Below, one piece after another: positions 49,031 through 61,400 of a stretch of 64,000 nucleotides of DNA. Source of the stretch: Prinia subflava (taxonomy: Eukaryota > Chordata > Aves > Passeriformes > Cisticolidae). The notes beneath the pieces were generated by a model. It saw only the letters and a list, made by a program, of their open reading frames with translations, made no database searches and had not been told where the DNA came from. Position 1 is the stretch's first letter. Every line of letters starts with the position of its first letter. The stretch is from positions 60,661,803-60,725,802 of the forward strand of contig NC_086283.1 in assembly GCF_021018805.1 (NCBI RefSeq), in the 5' to 3' direction. Both the position numbers and the translations under genes were made by a program.

Positions 49031-49737
49031 CTCTGTTGCTTACCTGAAGGCAGGCAGAGCTGGAGAGCTTTCTGTTAGAATTTACAAACTGTTATTTGGA
49101 CTAAAAATACTGCATTGGCTTGAGTGTGCTTCTGCAATCCACACAGCCTTCATGTGCCCTACTTCCAAGCCAAGACAGTCTTGTGAGAGACTTAAAAGAC
49201 TCATCTAATGTGATGCTCTACAGGCAGTGATCTTGTGCTTGCACAGGCTTAGTTTGTACGAAACTTGTAAAAAAGGCTCTGGTGATGGAGTAGAATGCCT
49301 GTTTGTGTCACTGGAGTCAGCTGTGAGCCTCCTCCCTTCACAGCCCTGAATCAGTGGAACAGTGACAAGTGTTGGCAGGGGGGAGCAGAAGGGGTCAAGG
49401 ACTTGTGCCTTGCTGGATGCTTGGTATGTGCATGCATGCTGGGTGCTGGCAGGACCCTGCTGTGCCAGGGGTGCAGAGAGGGTGTAGTTCATGTCTGGAG
49501 CCAGGTCCCACAGGAGATGGGTGCTGGGATGGGCCATGGGCAGCTCTGGGCATGGAGGACAGCTCTCTGCAAACAGGAAGGTGATTTCCAGCCTGGTTAG
49601 CTTGAAAACCTTTCTGGTGCCAGAGACCTCAGACACCTTCCTGAAGGAGCTCCATGTGGCTTTGCCAAGAGCAGAAATTTCCTAAGCCCACTGGACTTGT
49701 TCAGCTCCTTTGAGTTGCCCAGGTGCGTTTTATACCA
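49031..49737. other. CORO2A intron 1 segment
   Basis: Overlapping open frames occur on both strands (49205-49636 minus, 49295-49600 plus) without recognisable domains. Nothing else was supported. Confidence 0.55.
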
Positions 49738-50059
49738 TATCACCGCGGGGCCTGACCAGAGAGAGACTCAGGACACAGTTCTGGGTTCAGAGCATGCAGG
49801 GCAGGAAGACAACTTTATTTACAAAAACCCACTCTTATACATTTCCTATGAGGCCCGTGGATTGCAGGATGGAATTCCCACCTCCCAATCCACATTGGCC
49901 AAGCCAACTGTCAATCACCTTTCTCCTCCCACCTAGAAATATGTAAACAAAGACAGTTAGCAAAACATGGCCAGTGTTTACTTTAATGAGCGCGAGAAAC
50001 TGCATGTTTCTCCTTCAACATGAACGCTCGGCAAACTAGGAAAAAACCTCATGGCAACA
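49738..50059 (-). mobile_element. Short solo LTR, ERVK/alpharetrovirus-like layout, 322 bp
   Basis: On the minus strand it starts TGTTGCC and carries U3 CCAAT-type boxes (GGCCAATGTGGATTGG). A TATA-like TATAAGAG lies at 49832-49839. AATAAA follows 20 bases later at 49814-49819, then about 75 bp of R/U5. The close TATA-AATAAA spacing and short length resemble avian alpharetrovirus-type LTRs. Flanks are ATACCA (49732-49737) and GTACCA (50060-50065), a 6 bp target-site duplication with one mismatch, although the U5 end then reads GATA instead of CA. No retroviral genes adjoin it. Confidence 0.7.
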
Positions 50060-52544
50060 GTACCACTTTGAATGCTTTTATGTATCCATTTCCTTTCTTC
50101 ACCATGATGTCATGTGATCTCTGCTTTTGAAAGTGCCACCCCTTTTGCTCACCATTATCTTCAAGTCTATATCTGGATGGGGTGGTCTTGTCCTTCTACA
50201 AGGACTCCTTTTTGCCGTCTCACAGAGTTGCTGAGATTAACCTCAAGGAAAGAGGCCCTACTTGTTTTTAGAATGCAGTGGAAAAGGTTTCAGCTCAAAC
50301 TCTGCATCTGACAAACAAACTGAAATTGAACTTTTGACTTTTGTCTACCATTATATTGGCTTTCATCTACCATTACACCACTCTTAATAGTAAAGAGTGA
50401 TATCTTTGGAAGGAGCTACTCTGGCCAGTTAGTGGTTGGAATCATGGCTGTTGCTAAACAGCTTTAATTGCAACTCAGCTCTTGGTACCATAATGAAGCA
50501 AATTGTTCTCAAGTAGCTATATCTGGTTCAGCTGCTTTGTCCCTGGATGTTAAAATTTGAAATTTTGGCATTAAGTACTGCAACTGAAAATTGCTTAAAA
50601 TGGAGATACTGGGTGCACTTCTGAGTGGGTTAGTGCAGCCGGGTGAGTGGGTGTATAGCCCTGCCACACTCCGGACATAGCAGACTTATTGCACATGAAA
50701 TTAAAATTATTATCTGATTTCTCTTCCATCTCTGTGAGTCTGTTTTCTGTCCAAATCAGGAGCAGCTGTAGCTCTGTTGTTACTGCTAGGCTTTTATTAA
50801 ATCTGCCTAGGAAATGCCAGGAGAGATTAATGCCATTCTCTCTCCCACTCCTATGACTGATAAAAGTTTTGCTGCTGCCTAATTGGAAACTTCTTTGATG
50901 CAGTTAAAACACATGCCTTTTGACTGTCTGGTCTTCCCTAGACTTTGAGAGCAGATGATTTATATCCTCTTTGTACCAACTTGTTCTGTGTTTGGAGTTT
51001 GAAGCCTGCTGTCATGGCTTCCCTCCTTCATCTCCACCACAAATTTTTTAGCAGATCTCGTACCTCTGATCACTGGTAGATACAGCTCTGCTCCAAACTC
51101 TCCTCTGACTCTCTGGCATGTCCTCAAGAGCAGTGGCCAAGCTGAGGTCTTTTGTCTAGTGTTCATGGTGACTGAAGCACAATCTGAACAGAAATCCCGG
51201 TGCAACCCAGTGGAGTGGAGCACGAGCACACAGTATACAGCATCCTCTTGTCTGCTGAAATACCTGACACCTAATACATGTCATTTCTCTCCTGGAAATA
51301 CAGACAACTCATGCCATGACTTGGTACTTCAGCACAACGCCAGTCTGCCCCATTTCTTGCTTGTATTTTCAGAGTAGGGAATGTGCCTGGAAGGGAAGAA
51401 AATACATGGGCAACATCCATGTTGGTAAATGGTGGGGGTGCTCAGCCTTTCCCCTTGTATAATAAAGTCAGTGAAAATTTGTCACCAACACTAAGGTCAT
51501 TGTTGAGTTGGGATGGGTGGCAGCAAACATTCTTGGCTCCGAAAGAGTCACGATGCCGAGCTCTTGGGGTTCGTCTGGTATGTTTGGGCCCACTACCTGA
51601 CAGTCCTGCTCTGTGCACCTGGGAAGTAGAAAATGACTCACCTTCCTGGCAATCAGCAGCGGGACGTACAGAAGTCCTGGCTGCCAAGTCTTCTGGTGCC
51701 ATCACAGCTGGAGATGTGCCTGTCTATTCACAGGGGAAAGAGGCAAGCTCTGCTTCATAGCTGCTTCTTTCCTGGGGTGACATGGTCACACTGTCCAGCT
51801 GTGGTTCCCTGGGTGAGCAGAGTGAGAGATCTCATTGCTGCCAAAACACTCCAATTCCCCTCCTTCCAGATGTGATGTGACCCCTATCTTTTGTGCTCTT
51901 TTTAACCTAGATCAGATACTTTTTATGATCTGATTCTGCTCAAGTGCCTTGTTCTGTTTTTTGGAAGGGTTTTGCGATTGGTTATTGTCGTCTTTTGCTT
52001 GTTTGTTTGCTTGTGTTTTCATAATTCCTATCCTCCCCCGACATTAATTTTCTGCTCAGATTCAGAGAAATCAGCTTGTGGATGGGGCTGAAGGTGCCAG
52101 ACCACAAGCAGTCCAGAGCTGTGTGCTGGAGAGGTCACCTCCTAGCAGTGTGTGCAGCCGCACCCAAGGACTGGTATTTGTAGGAGATAAGGTGCCCATC
52201 AATCTTCTTTCAGGCCTTTCCCAGGATGTAAGGAAAATAATTTCCTGGTCTGCTCCTGGCACTGCCAGGAATATAAAAAACACAAAGGATATAAAAGATG
52301 AGAAATGGTAGAATAAAATCTTGACAATGATTTGATTTTTTACACTATTGGGGCTGACTCTGCTGCTATGAGTCTTCCACAAAATACTGTAGCGCCAGAA
52401 TAGGGGATACTCTCAGTTTGATCTGGATTAAGCTACCATATATCTGGATTTCCTCAAATGCATTTCACTTTTTCCATGTGGTTATTTTGTCCAGGATTTT
52501 GTCCAAGATAAATTCATCCAGAATTCACAAACGTCGTGCATGTT
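50060..52544. other. CORO2A intron 1 segment
   Basis: About 2.5 kb. No gene or repeat family recognised. The open frame 51383-51760 has no domain. Confidence 0.55.
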
Positions 52545-53541
52545 TGTAGTAGGTTAACCCAGGCCAGATGCCAGGCACCCACTAAAGCTGCTCACTCACT
52601 CCTCTCTGCAGCTGGACAGGAAAGAAAATTTGATGAAGGGTTCCTGGGTTGAGATTAAGGAATGACCAGTGGTCATTCATCAAATAGCATCTCAGGAAAA
52701 TGGGCTCAACTTAGAGACACAAAGTGAATTTGTTACTAACAAAATCAGAGCAGGATAATGAGAACTAAAATAAACCCCTAAACACACCCTCCCCCCACCC
52801 CTCCCTCCTTCCAGCTCTTTCTCCTACCCTAGCAGTGGAAGGAGACAGGGAGTGGGGGTCATGGTCAGTCCATCACCTGAGGATGCTCCCACTGCTCAGG
52901 AAGAGGAGTCCTCCTGCTGCACCCTGGGACCCCTCCCACAGGAGACAGTCCTCCATGAGCTTCTCTGATGTGACTCCATCTCATGGACACCAGTCCCCCT
53001 CAAAATGCTGCAGTGTGGGTCCCTTTTCCATGGCATGCAATCCTCCAAGGACAGGCTGCTCCAGCCTGGGAGCAGGGCCCTTCTCTCCACGGGTCTCCCA
53101 CTGGATCACAGCCTCCTCCAGGCTGTGGCACCTGCTCTGGCATGGGCACCTCCATGGGCTGTGGGTGGATCTCTGCATCCCCCTGGATCCCCATGGGCTG
53201 CAGGGGAATCTCAGCTTCAGTGCCTGGAGCACCTCCTGCCACTTCTTTTCCACTGATCTTGATGTTTGCAGATCTGTTCTTCTCATATCTTCTCTCTCTG
53301 CTCATCTCTGATTGCAATTAAAACTGCACAACCCCTTGTTGTTTTGAATTCTTCTTAAATATGTTATCACAGAGGAGTTACCATCACTTCTAATTGGTCC
53401 AGCCTTGGCCAGCAGCACATCCATCTCTGGAGGCACCAGGGATTGGCTCTGCTGGGGATGGAAGAAGCTTCCAGCACCTTCTCACAGAGGCCACCCCTGT
53501 AGCCCCTTGCTATCAAAACCAGGCCATGCAAAACCAATGCA
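52545..53541 (-). mobile_element. Solo LTR of a bird ERVL endogenous retrovirus, about 1 kb
   Basis: On the minus strand it begins TGCATTGGTTTTGC and has a promoter-like ATATTTAAGAAG (plus 53351-53362). It continues with the long R/U5 region of bird ERVL LTRs, which repeats phrases such as CTGCAGCCCATGG and CTGGAGCAG, and ends CCTGGGTTAACCTACTACA. The usual AATAAA near the end reads AACAAATT, so it looks decayed. Flanking ATGTT (52540-52544) and ATGGT (53542-53546) fit a 5 bp target-site duplication with one change. No gag, pol or env is attached. Open frames inside it are artefacts of its GC-rich repeats. Confidence 0.85.
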
Positions 53542-55917
53542 ATGGTGCAGGCAAATCTGCAATCCTAGGATAAGTGGGATGCAGTAGGAAAACTGGGAAA
53601 ATGCTGGGCTACGGTGAAGCACATGTTCAGTCAGCTGTACAGGCATGTGCCTGTTTGTTTGGTTCGACATTTCCTCTGAAGCAGTAAATATACCACAGAA
53701 TGGCTCTCCTAAGAACACATTGAAGTGCAGCAGGCATCCCTAGGCTTCACAACCCTTCTAGGAGCTCACTCCTTTGGCAGGAGCTAAGACATTTGCAGTC
53801 ATGTTTTGCAGGTGAGTCATGAAAAGCTAACTTTTCATAAACTGCTGTGTAAAAGAGCAAGAGCTCAAGCAGAGCAAAGTGCCTTCAGTGCTACTGCATT
53901 GTATTTCTAAACACAAGTGGTGGAACAGGAGTCTCAGTCTTTAACTACCTGTTCTGTAGAGGTCACATAACCATTTCAATGGTCGTGTTTGGTAAGCACC
54001 AAAGAGCTGAGTAGGCTGTGCTTGAGGGTATCAAAATACCTCAGTGGTTTTCTAGGCACTCTTTCAGGTGCCAAAAAGAAAATTCCCTCCTTCTGAGCAC
54101 TGGGCTGAGTTTTGCTATGGCTTTGCATTTTGGTCTTGTAATTTCAGACCCAGCTGCTGAGCTCTGTCTTAAAAAATGTAAAAAAGATAACAAAGGAGCA
54201 GATTCTTAGTTGATTCCCTTCTGCTCTTCTTCTGTGATCTATTGCTGACTGCACTTGCTGCATCAAGCTTTCATGAAGTTTCCTCTGCCTTTCAGAGTAG
54301 TCCATATTACATTCATTTTTTTGGAGTCAAGACCCAGGAATGCCTACAGTGAGAGGCTACAGAAATAATTTTAAACTGTGTGTCCTTGCCAAATCTCCGA
54401 TAGTTGCACTATATGCAACCACTACTATGCACTCCTATTATCCTGTTTACAGAGGCAGAGGAGCTACTTTCTCTCCTTATGCCAACAGTGAGGAATTCCA
54501 AAGCAAATGGATGTATTTTACTTTATTTTGTGTGAAGTACTACGTATTCTTTCATGAAATAATGAAGTGTTTCATGAAGTGTTTCCAGTGCTAGGGTTGC
54601 ACATCTTAATAGGCAGAAGCTGTCTGGAAACACTGTCCAGCCTGAAAAAGATGGTATCCAGCCTGGTAAGCAGAGGTCTGAGAAGAGCTTGTAGAGATCT
54701 TTGTACTTCAGGAACACTTGACAGATTCAGGAAAAGATCTACTTAGTGTTCTTTACTGGGAGAGGTGGTACAAGGTCCCACGATTTGGTACCTGAGAGCT
54801 GAGTGAGAGGACATTGCTAAGCACAGTGTTTACATCAGCTGTATGATTAGAAATACATGAACAGGAGTATAATATGCACTATTTGCCTCCATCCCAGTTC
54901 TCCGTTCCTGCACAGCAAGGCTGGAAATACTGGGAATTAAGTGAGGATGACGAGGAGGGAAAGCAAGAGGTCGATTCCTGGATTGCAAAGGCTATGCTGC
55001 CTTCCCTCTTTCTCCAGGATGCAAAGGTCTCTGTGCTACCCAGGCAGAGGGTCAGTGATCCCTTCATCAGTCACTTTTATCCTTTTGTCAGTCCAGGATC
55101 AGTCTACGTGGTGGCACCAGAGGCTTGAGCAGCAAGTGAGGGAGGTCTTCTGCCTCTGACCAGAGACAAGACCCAGACCTCAGTCCCAGCAGCCTCTCAA
55201 AATATGCTGTCCATGTGTGCTGCCCACTGTGCGTGGGTGATCTGCATGCCCCTGCTGTGGGCACCCTGGCATCTTGCTGTCCCACAAGCAGTGAGGTGAG
55301 CTGGAGATCCCTCAGCTCTGGCTTCAGGCCTTGCCCAGTGCTGCACACACATGATTTCCAGGTCCTTGGGGCCCTGCCCGTACGGGCTCACACAGCTCAA
55401 ACGTGGCTGTGCAAGGAGAGACCCTCTACACTCTGGCCAACCCTCCAGTGCAGGGAGAAAGCTAATGCTGTTAGTCCAAAAACATTCAGGGAAAGCATAT
55501 TGTTAAGGAAGCGTGTAAAACACTTATTTTTCCGTCATTATAAAATGCAAAAATATGTCTTTAAATTATTTGGACATGATAGTGCTAGTCCTTGCTATGT
55601 AAAAGCAGTCCTGTCATACTGACAAAACATTGCTATATTTTTCATCACTTTCTTCCCCTCCCCCCCATTCCTTATACCAGTTGCTTTTTGCACTTTTTTG
55701 AAATGGTTGCCTGTCCAAACAGCAGATTTTATGAATGAGGAAGAAATGCGTTGTCATCACTTCCTGTCAGAGAAACAGGTGAGAAAGGTGAACCTGCAAG
55801 GCACACTTCAGGTTTATTGGGTTGAAAGTCTGCCTGTGTGGGTGTGCACCTTGGTGTGCTGGCAGTGGCATTTTTAGGGCAGTACAAGATACACATGGCT
55901 GAGATCCAGAGGTCCTA
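53542..55917. other. CORO2A intron 1 segment
   Basis: About 2.4 kb with nothing recognisable. Near 54540-54585 GAAATAATGAAGTGTTTCATGAAGTGTTTCC contains a short tandem TTTCATGAAGTG repeat, each unit partly palindromic. Confidence 0.55.
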
Positions 55918-56330
55918 AAATCACAGAATCACGGAACAGTTGAGGTTGGAAGTGCTCCCTTGAGATCATCTAGTCCAGTCCTTTTCAAAGCAGTGTCAAC
56001 TAGAAAAGTTGCTCAGGACCATAGCTCCTAGGATGGAGACTCCGTAATATTTTGGGCAACCTGTGTGCCAGTGTTGGACAACCCTCATAGAGAAAATGTG
56101 TTTCATTGCATATAAATGGAGTTTTCTGAGTTTCAGTTTGTACCCATTGCTTCTTGTCCAGTTGCTGGGCACTGCTGAGGAGAGTCTGATTCTCTCTTCT
56201 CTGCTACCTTTTCTGAGGTATTGGAATGCATTGATAGGATCTTTCTGAGCTTCTCTATGTGAAGAGTCCTGGCTTTCTCAATAATTTCTCCTGTGTTCTT
56301 GGTGACTCCTTTCTCCAGAAGAGGCTTGAA
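55918..56330 (-). mobile_element. CR1 LINE 3' fragment, antisense
   Basis: AATCACAGAATCACGGAACA, GAGGTTGGAAGTGCTCCC, GATCATCTAGTCCAGTCC, TTGGGCAACCTGTGTGCCAG and the reversed text for a short polypyrimidine 3' UTR follow the standard bird CR1 order. It is 5'-truncated. The right edge is approximate. Confidence 0.8.
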
Positions 56331-56967
56331 ACTTCAGACCACACATCTCTCTCATAACTCAAGAGCAGTGTAGCTAGAATCTCCCTGCAGCCAGGCAACT
56401 TAGTTCCTTTTGGAAAGACAATAGTCCTGCTGTAAGAAGGAGGATGCCTACTGCTGGACAGTACAGTGATTTCCACTCCCTTGCACCATGTGAGTAAACT
56501 TAACCACTAAGAGTGTAATGAGCATGAAATTGTTTGAGAACACTGCACCTCTGGGGCTGTTTGGGGAACTAGCCAGTTGCATACAACCAACCTCAGCTTG
56601 CTTTCTGCTTGTGGACATCCCTTCTTCCAAGATCAGCTTTCAGGATTGCTGCTTGCTTTTTCAAATAACTTGCATTTCTTCATTTTTGTTTGGCACGGAT
56701 AGCTTTCACTGTATAAAAGATCCCTTGCACCTAATGTTTTCTGCAGAAGAGATTTATTCAGCTAAAATTATAGAGAAATCAGAGTTAACATAGGTAAAAC
56801 ATGCTAAGGTAAAAGAGAGCAACAAAGATGACTATGAAAGCAACTGGTGATCTGCCAGTTACAGGCATGTGTGTTTGTCCGTGGTAGGGATGGCTCTGAG
56901 CTGTGTCAGCAGAACTGGGAGGAGGCAGGAAATAGAACTTGTGTCCTAGTATGTTCACAGCCCAAAT
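56331..56967. other. CORO2A intron 1 segment
   Basis: About 640 bp. GCAGAAGAGATTTATTCAGC near 56743 resembles the reversed poly(A) region of an LTR, but no boundaries can be found. Nothing else was recognised. Confidence 0.45.
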
Positions 56968-57511
56968 CTTCCAGTGAGACCCCACCTGAAACAGTGTGTA
57001 CAGTTCTGGTGCCCCCAACATAATAATGACATGGAGCAAGTCCAGAGGAAGGCCGTGAAGTTGCTAAAAGGACTGGAGCACCTCTCCTGTGAAGACAGGC
57101 TGAGAAAATTGGGGCTGCTCAGCCTGGAGAAGAGAAGGCTGTGGGGAAACCTCATAGCAACATTCCAGTACCTGAAAGGTTCTACAGGGAAGGTGGAGAA
57201 TGACTCTTCTTCAGGAAGTGTAGTGGTAGGACAAGGACTAATGCATACAAACTGAAAGAGGGGAAATTTAGATTAGCTATTAGGCAGAAAATCTTTACTG
57301 TGAGGGTGGTGAGATACTGGAACAGGTTGCCCAGAAAAGCTGTGGATGCTCCATCTCTGACAGTACTTGAGGCTAGTTTGGATAAGGTCTTGAGCAACCT
57401 GGTCTAGTGGGAGGTGTCCCTGACCATGTCAGGAGGATAGGAACTAGATGGTCTTCAAGGTTCCTTCCAACCCAAACCATGTTATGACTTTGTGACTCTA
57501 TGATTTTATGA
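56968..57511 (+). mobile_element. CR1 LINE 3' fragment, sense
   Basis: It encodes remnants of the CR1 pol C-terminus ([48 protein letters not shown]). The 3' UTR follows (ACAGGTTGCCCAGAAAAGC, GGTTCCTTCCAACCCAAACC), ending in the degenerate octamer-like tail GACTCTATGATTTTATGA. Not functional: only the last part of pol remains. Confidence 0.9.
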
Positions 57512-58210
57512 AATCAGTTACATCAGTTCCATTAAGCCTCACTGCGCTCTATGTGAGAAGGGATTCTTGTGTTTAGCATGCTTTATGTGTAATTTAAACA
57601 CCATTTAAAATGCTCTCTGTCAGAGGGCTGTAGTGAAGTTATAAACCAGACACGCAGAACATAATTGTCTGTGGAAAAAACATCAACAGGTGACTGTAAC
57701 TATTCCTATGATCTATCAGACTTCTTTTTTTTCCATTCATGTGAGCAACATTTAGAATGGGTTTTGGTCTTGAACCACCTGAGGGCTAAACAAAGCATGT
57801 ATCCAGACTGGCTTGTTCACTCATCATCTTTCCTGCTTTCCTTACTCAAGATGTTGTATTTTTCATGCCTTCTGAACTCTGTCGTACCAGAATTCACCTT
57901 CTCTTAAACTTGCTGTCATGTGGCCCTGCCCCAGCGATAGAGACTGCTGGGAACATGCATAGCCCAGCTGGCTGGTGATGCTGAGAGCTGTCACTTCTTC
58001 CCCACACTCCTCTCTCCATCAGAGATGTGCAACAAGGTTATGGCAAGGGGGCGAACACCAGAGAAAACCGCGTCTACAGCTTGCTGGCTGAGGCTTGGTC
58101 TGAGCAGCCCAAGTGGGGAGGCTGAGCCTATGCTGGGCAGAGGGGTTCTGCAAGCCCTGCTGGGACGGCCTGTCCTTACACCTCGCGGTGTTGCGTTTCT
58201 CTCCTTGCAG
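57512..58210. other. End of CORO2A intron 1
   Basis: AT-rich up to about 57900, then GC-richer towards the exon. The acceptor is a strong pyrimidine tract ending TTTCTCTCCTTGCAG at 58210. Confidence 0.8.
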
Positions 58211-58411
58211 ATGTCGTGGCACCCGCAGTACCGCAGCTCCAAGTTCCGCCACGTGTATGGCAAGGCCGCCAGCAAGGACAAGTGCTACGACTGCGTGCCC
58301 ATCACGCGCAACGTGCACGACAACCACTTCTGTGCCGTCAACCCCAGCTTCATCGCCGTGGTGACCGAGTGCGCGGGCGGCGGCGCCTTCCTCGTCATTC
58401 CCATCAAGCAG
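58211..58411 (+). CDS. CORO2A: CORO2A coding exon with start codon
   Basis: The acceptor TTGCAG ends at 58210, so the exon opens on ATG itself. The donor is GTGAGC at 58412. The exon is GC-rich with strong G/C third positions (for example ATCACGCGCAACGTGCACGA), unlike the AT-rich intron around it. It encodes the coronin signature SSKFRH and the DUF1899 region. Confidence 0.96.
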
Positions 58412-61400
58412 GTGAGCTCCGCGGCGCCAGCTGGCTTTTGAGGGAACGTCAAGAGGCTGGAGGAGGGACAGGCTTTCTAGGGAGCTTGGTGGCAGAGGAT
58501 ATTCAGTTAATTCTGTGGCCCAAATTGAAAAATGATGGAAGAGGCCCCAGTTGCCCTAGCAGGTGACTCCTGCCATTGTGTGTATTTACATGTCTTGCAT
58601 TGCTGCTAGCAGATTTCTAACACCTTGCTTCATTTTACAACTCATTAGCCCCTCTTGTATAATTGGTGTAATGTGCTGTTCAGATGCTTGTCTCCTGGGA
58701 AAAGCTGTAAATTAAAAAGTATTTAGTGGATACAGAGGGCAAAATCAGAAAGGTACTTCAGTGACATGGATTCAGCTGTGACCAAAGGAGAATATGGTAT
58801 GTTTTGTTCTACCATCTCCTTTGTGAAAGAACGGAGACACAGTTATCAGGCAATGAAGCTCATAAACTTCAAGCATGGATGCTGTGAAGGCTTCCCTTTC
58901 AGAAACAAATCCCATGTATATGAGTTTTCCTGACTTAGGATCTGATGAGAGGGAGAAGCTGGCCATCTGATGTTTATTGTTTCAGTAAAATTAGGCATGC
59001 ACTGATGTGGATTAACTTCGGTATGAGATTATGATCTCTCTGGAATCAGGACAGAACAGATGAAAGGCAGAAGTTCAGCCTTTAATTAAAAGTTAATTGA
59101 TGGTGTTATTGCAATGCCACTTTTTCAATATATATTTGCTAAGGATGAAAGTGAACTGGTTGTGCTTGAAGAACCTAGCACAGTTTCCGGCCCTTCTGGA
59201 CTTTGTTAATTCATTCCTTCAATGCTGGTGCTGTTTAGAGACTGTCCTTCTAAAATTAACCACTGCCCTGTTTTTCTTGACTGAGTCACTTCTGCCCCCG
59301 CAATGATGGTCTGTTGAGGCTCAACAACTTGTCTTTATCACAGAACTGCATCTGTAGGCAGACAGCTGTTGACTGTGGGGTGTGGTGTGGGACTGAGCTC
59401 TCAAAGTGGTGGCAAAAGTAGCTGAAGGTGCTTGCACTGCTTACTATTAATTTTTCTGTCTTCTCACCTCTTCTCAGCTGGGCTAGTCTTTGTAGTAATT
59501 TTTCTTTCTTACACCTGTTCAGATACTCCACCCAGTTCTGAAATATTTAATGCAGAAATCAAAGGCATGGTAGAACTAAAAAGATACAGAAAAGCATAAT
59601 TAAAGTTTGTCAGTGAAAATGTGAAGTACTTTCATGTGAGGAAAGGCTTTGCAGTTCAGGCCTCAGTCAGTCTGGGAAAAAAAGGCAAATGAGCAAGATG
59701 TATAGAGCTGTGAGGAGAAGTTTAAGGAGCAACTGTTCCTGATTTGTTTGGCGAAGGAGATTGTGGAGAGCAGGGAGCAGACCATTAGCAGCAGATGTGA
59801 ATGCTGCTGCAGTTCAGATGTGGGGCTCACTGTTCTGGATGCTGAATGAGTCTGGAAGAATTAACAACTTCCAAATGGAGCTATGGAGAGGAGTTCGTCC
59901 CTTGAGGGTTAAGCTTTGGTTGTGGAACAGGGAAATTAGGTGCTTCACACAGCTGTTCTCTGAATACCAGTTTCTGACCCATGCTGGGGGATGAAGCAGC
60001 CTCAGCCACCCAAAGGAAGGGTGAGTCAGGGCCTTTGATACCAGCTACTTTGTTTTGTTTAATTCACTTCCAAAGTGGTACCATCCCCTGCAAATCAGAA
60101 ACTTTTGACTTGTGCTTCTGATAGTGTGTTTTTTTTGTGGCTGCCATCTCCCCCTGTGAAGGTGAGCCGTGGCAGACAGTGTACTGGAGACTTGGCTTGT
60201 GCCCTCGGCTGCCAGGGCATCAAAGGCAGCCTGTTCTGGAGACATGTCTGGGACAGTACTTCCCTCCTACAATGGACATCTGACTGTGGTTACTTTGGAC
60301 TGGATTCACGGGAAGCAGTCACATCCTAAGTGTGACAAAGTGTGGAGGAAGAGCCCAAGAGCCCAAGAGCCCAAGGATGTCACACATTTTGTCAAAGCAA
60401 GAGATAGTAGCCAGGACAGGGAGGGCTGCGCTTGCTGAAGAGGATGAACAACCTGTTCAGGGAGCTGTTCTTGTCCCTCCCTCCAGAGCTTGCTTTACTT
60501 CATTCTGCATGTGTTTCTCCTAGAGGGGCTGCCTGTCTAAGGAATGAAGCCTCAGCTTTGCTCTAACGGCACCTCCTTGCTTGTTTGTTGTACTCCTCTC
60601 CTGCTGAGTCACAGACACCAAGCTCTCTCACCTCTCCTTGAATAAATACCACTTCTTTCCTTCTGCCAGACTTCTTCCCCGAGAGCCTGGGGGTGAGGTA
60701 GGGCTGGGGACATTGGCAGTTATGTAGAGAATGAGTTCTTTGCCCTAGATACCATCCTTCCAGCAGGCCTTTGCATTCAACCTTACAAGAAATTAGGTGG
60801 ATATTTGCCATCACTTTGGAAATGGTCTGTTGCAGGGTGTGTCAGTGACATCCTGGTGAATATGTGCCACTGGAAACATCTGTGTGGAATGACACCACAT
60901 CTGAACAGAGAGGGAAGGGGCTGTGGCCACAGGGGCTGCCTGGTGCCCAGAACAGGCAGGCTGACTGTAAATCTTGCAAGTTCAGGGAGACATGAGCTCA
61001 GTGACTGTACCTGAGAGATCAACTGCTTTCCCACAGTGTGGCCTGGCTGTGGATGCACAGCATGCCAAGGGAAGATCTTGACTGGGAGGGAAATTTTGTG
61101 GCCTTCCTTTGAGAGATGAAGTCCTGCCTTTTTCCTTCTCGGATGACCAGTCTCATTTGAGACTGCATGTGTCTCTTCTTCTGCAGCAAAAGGAAAGTGA
61201 GAACAAGGTCCCAAGAGGCAGGAGATTATTTGTGCCCAGGTCTGCAATCTTGAGTCTTTCAATGTGTCAGCACCAGGTGTGAAAGGGAGGACATCTGTGG
61301 CAGTGCAAACCTCCTAGACACAAACTCCCCTCCCTTCTCTCTGGGAACATGGACTGTAAAATGACACCAATGATGACCCCTCCAGCCTTAAGTAACTGAT

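Noticed and set aside
52835..53321. Open frames on both strands of 100-158 codons
   Set aside because: They lie wholly inside the ERVL LTR and reflect its repetitive GC-rich R/U5 region, not a gene.
56743..56800. Possible LTR poly(A) region (GATTTATTCAGC)
   Set aside because: No terminal TG/CA pair or target-site duplication could be found around it.
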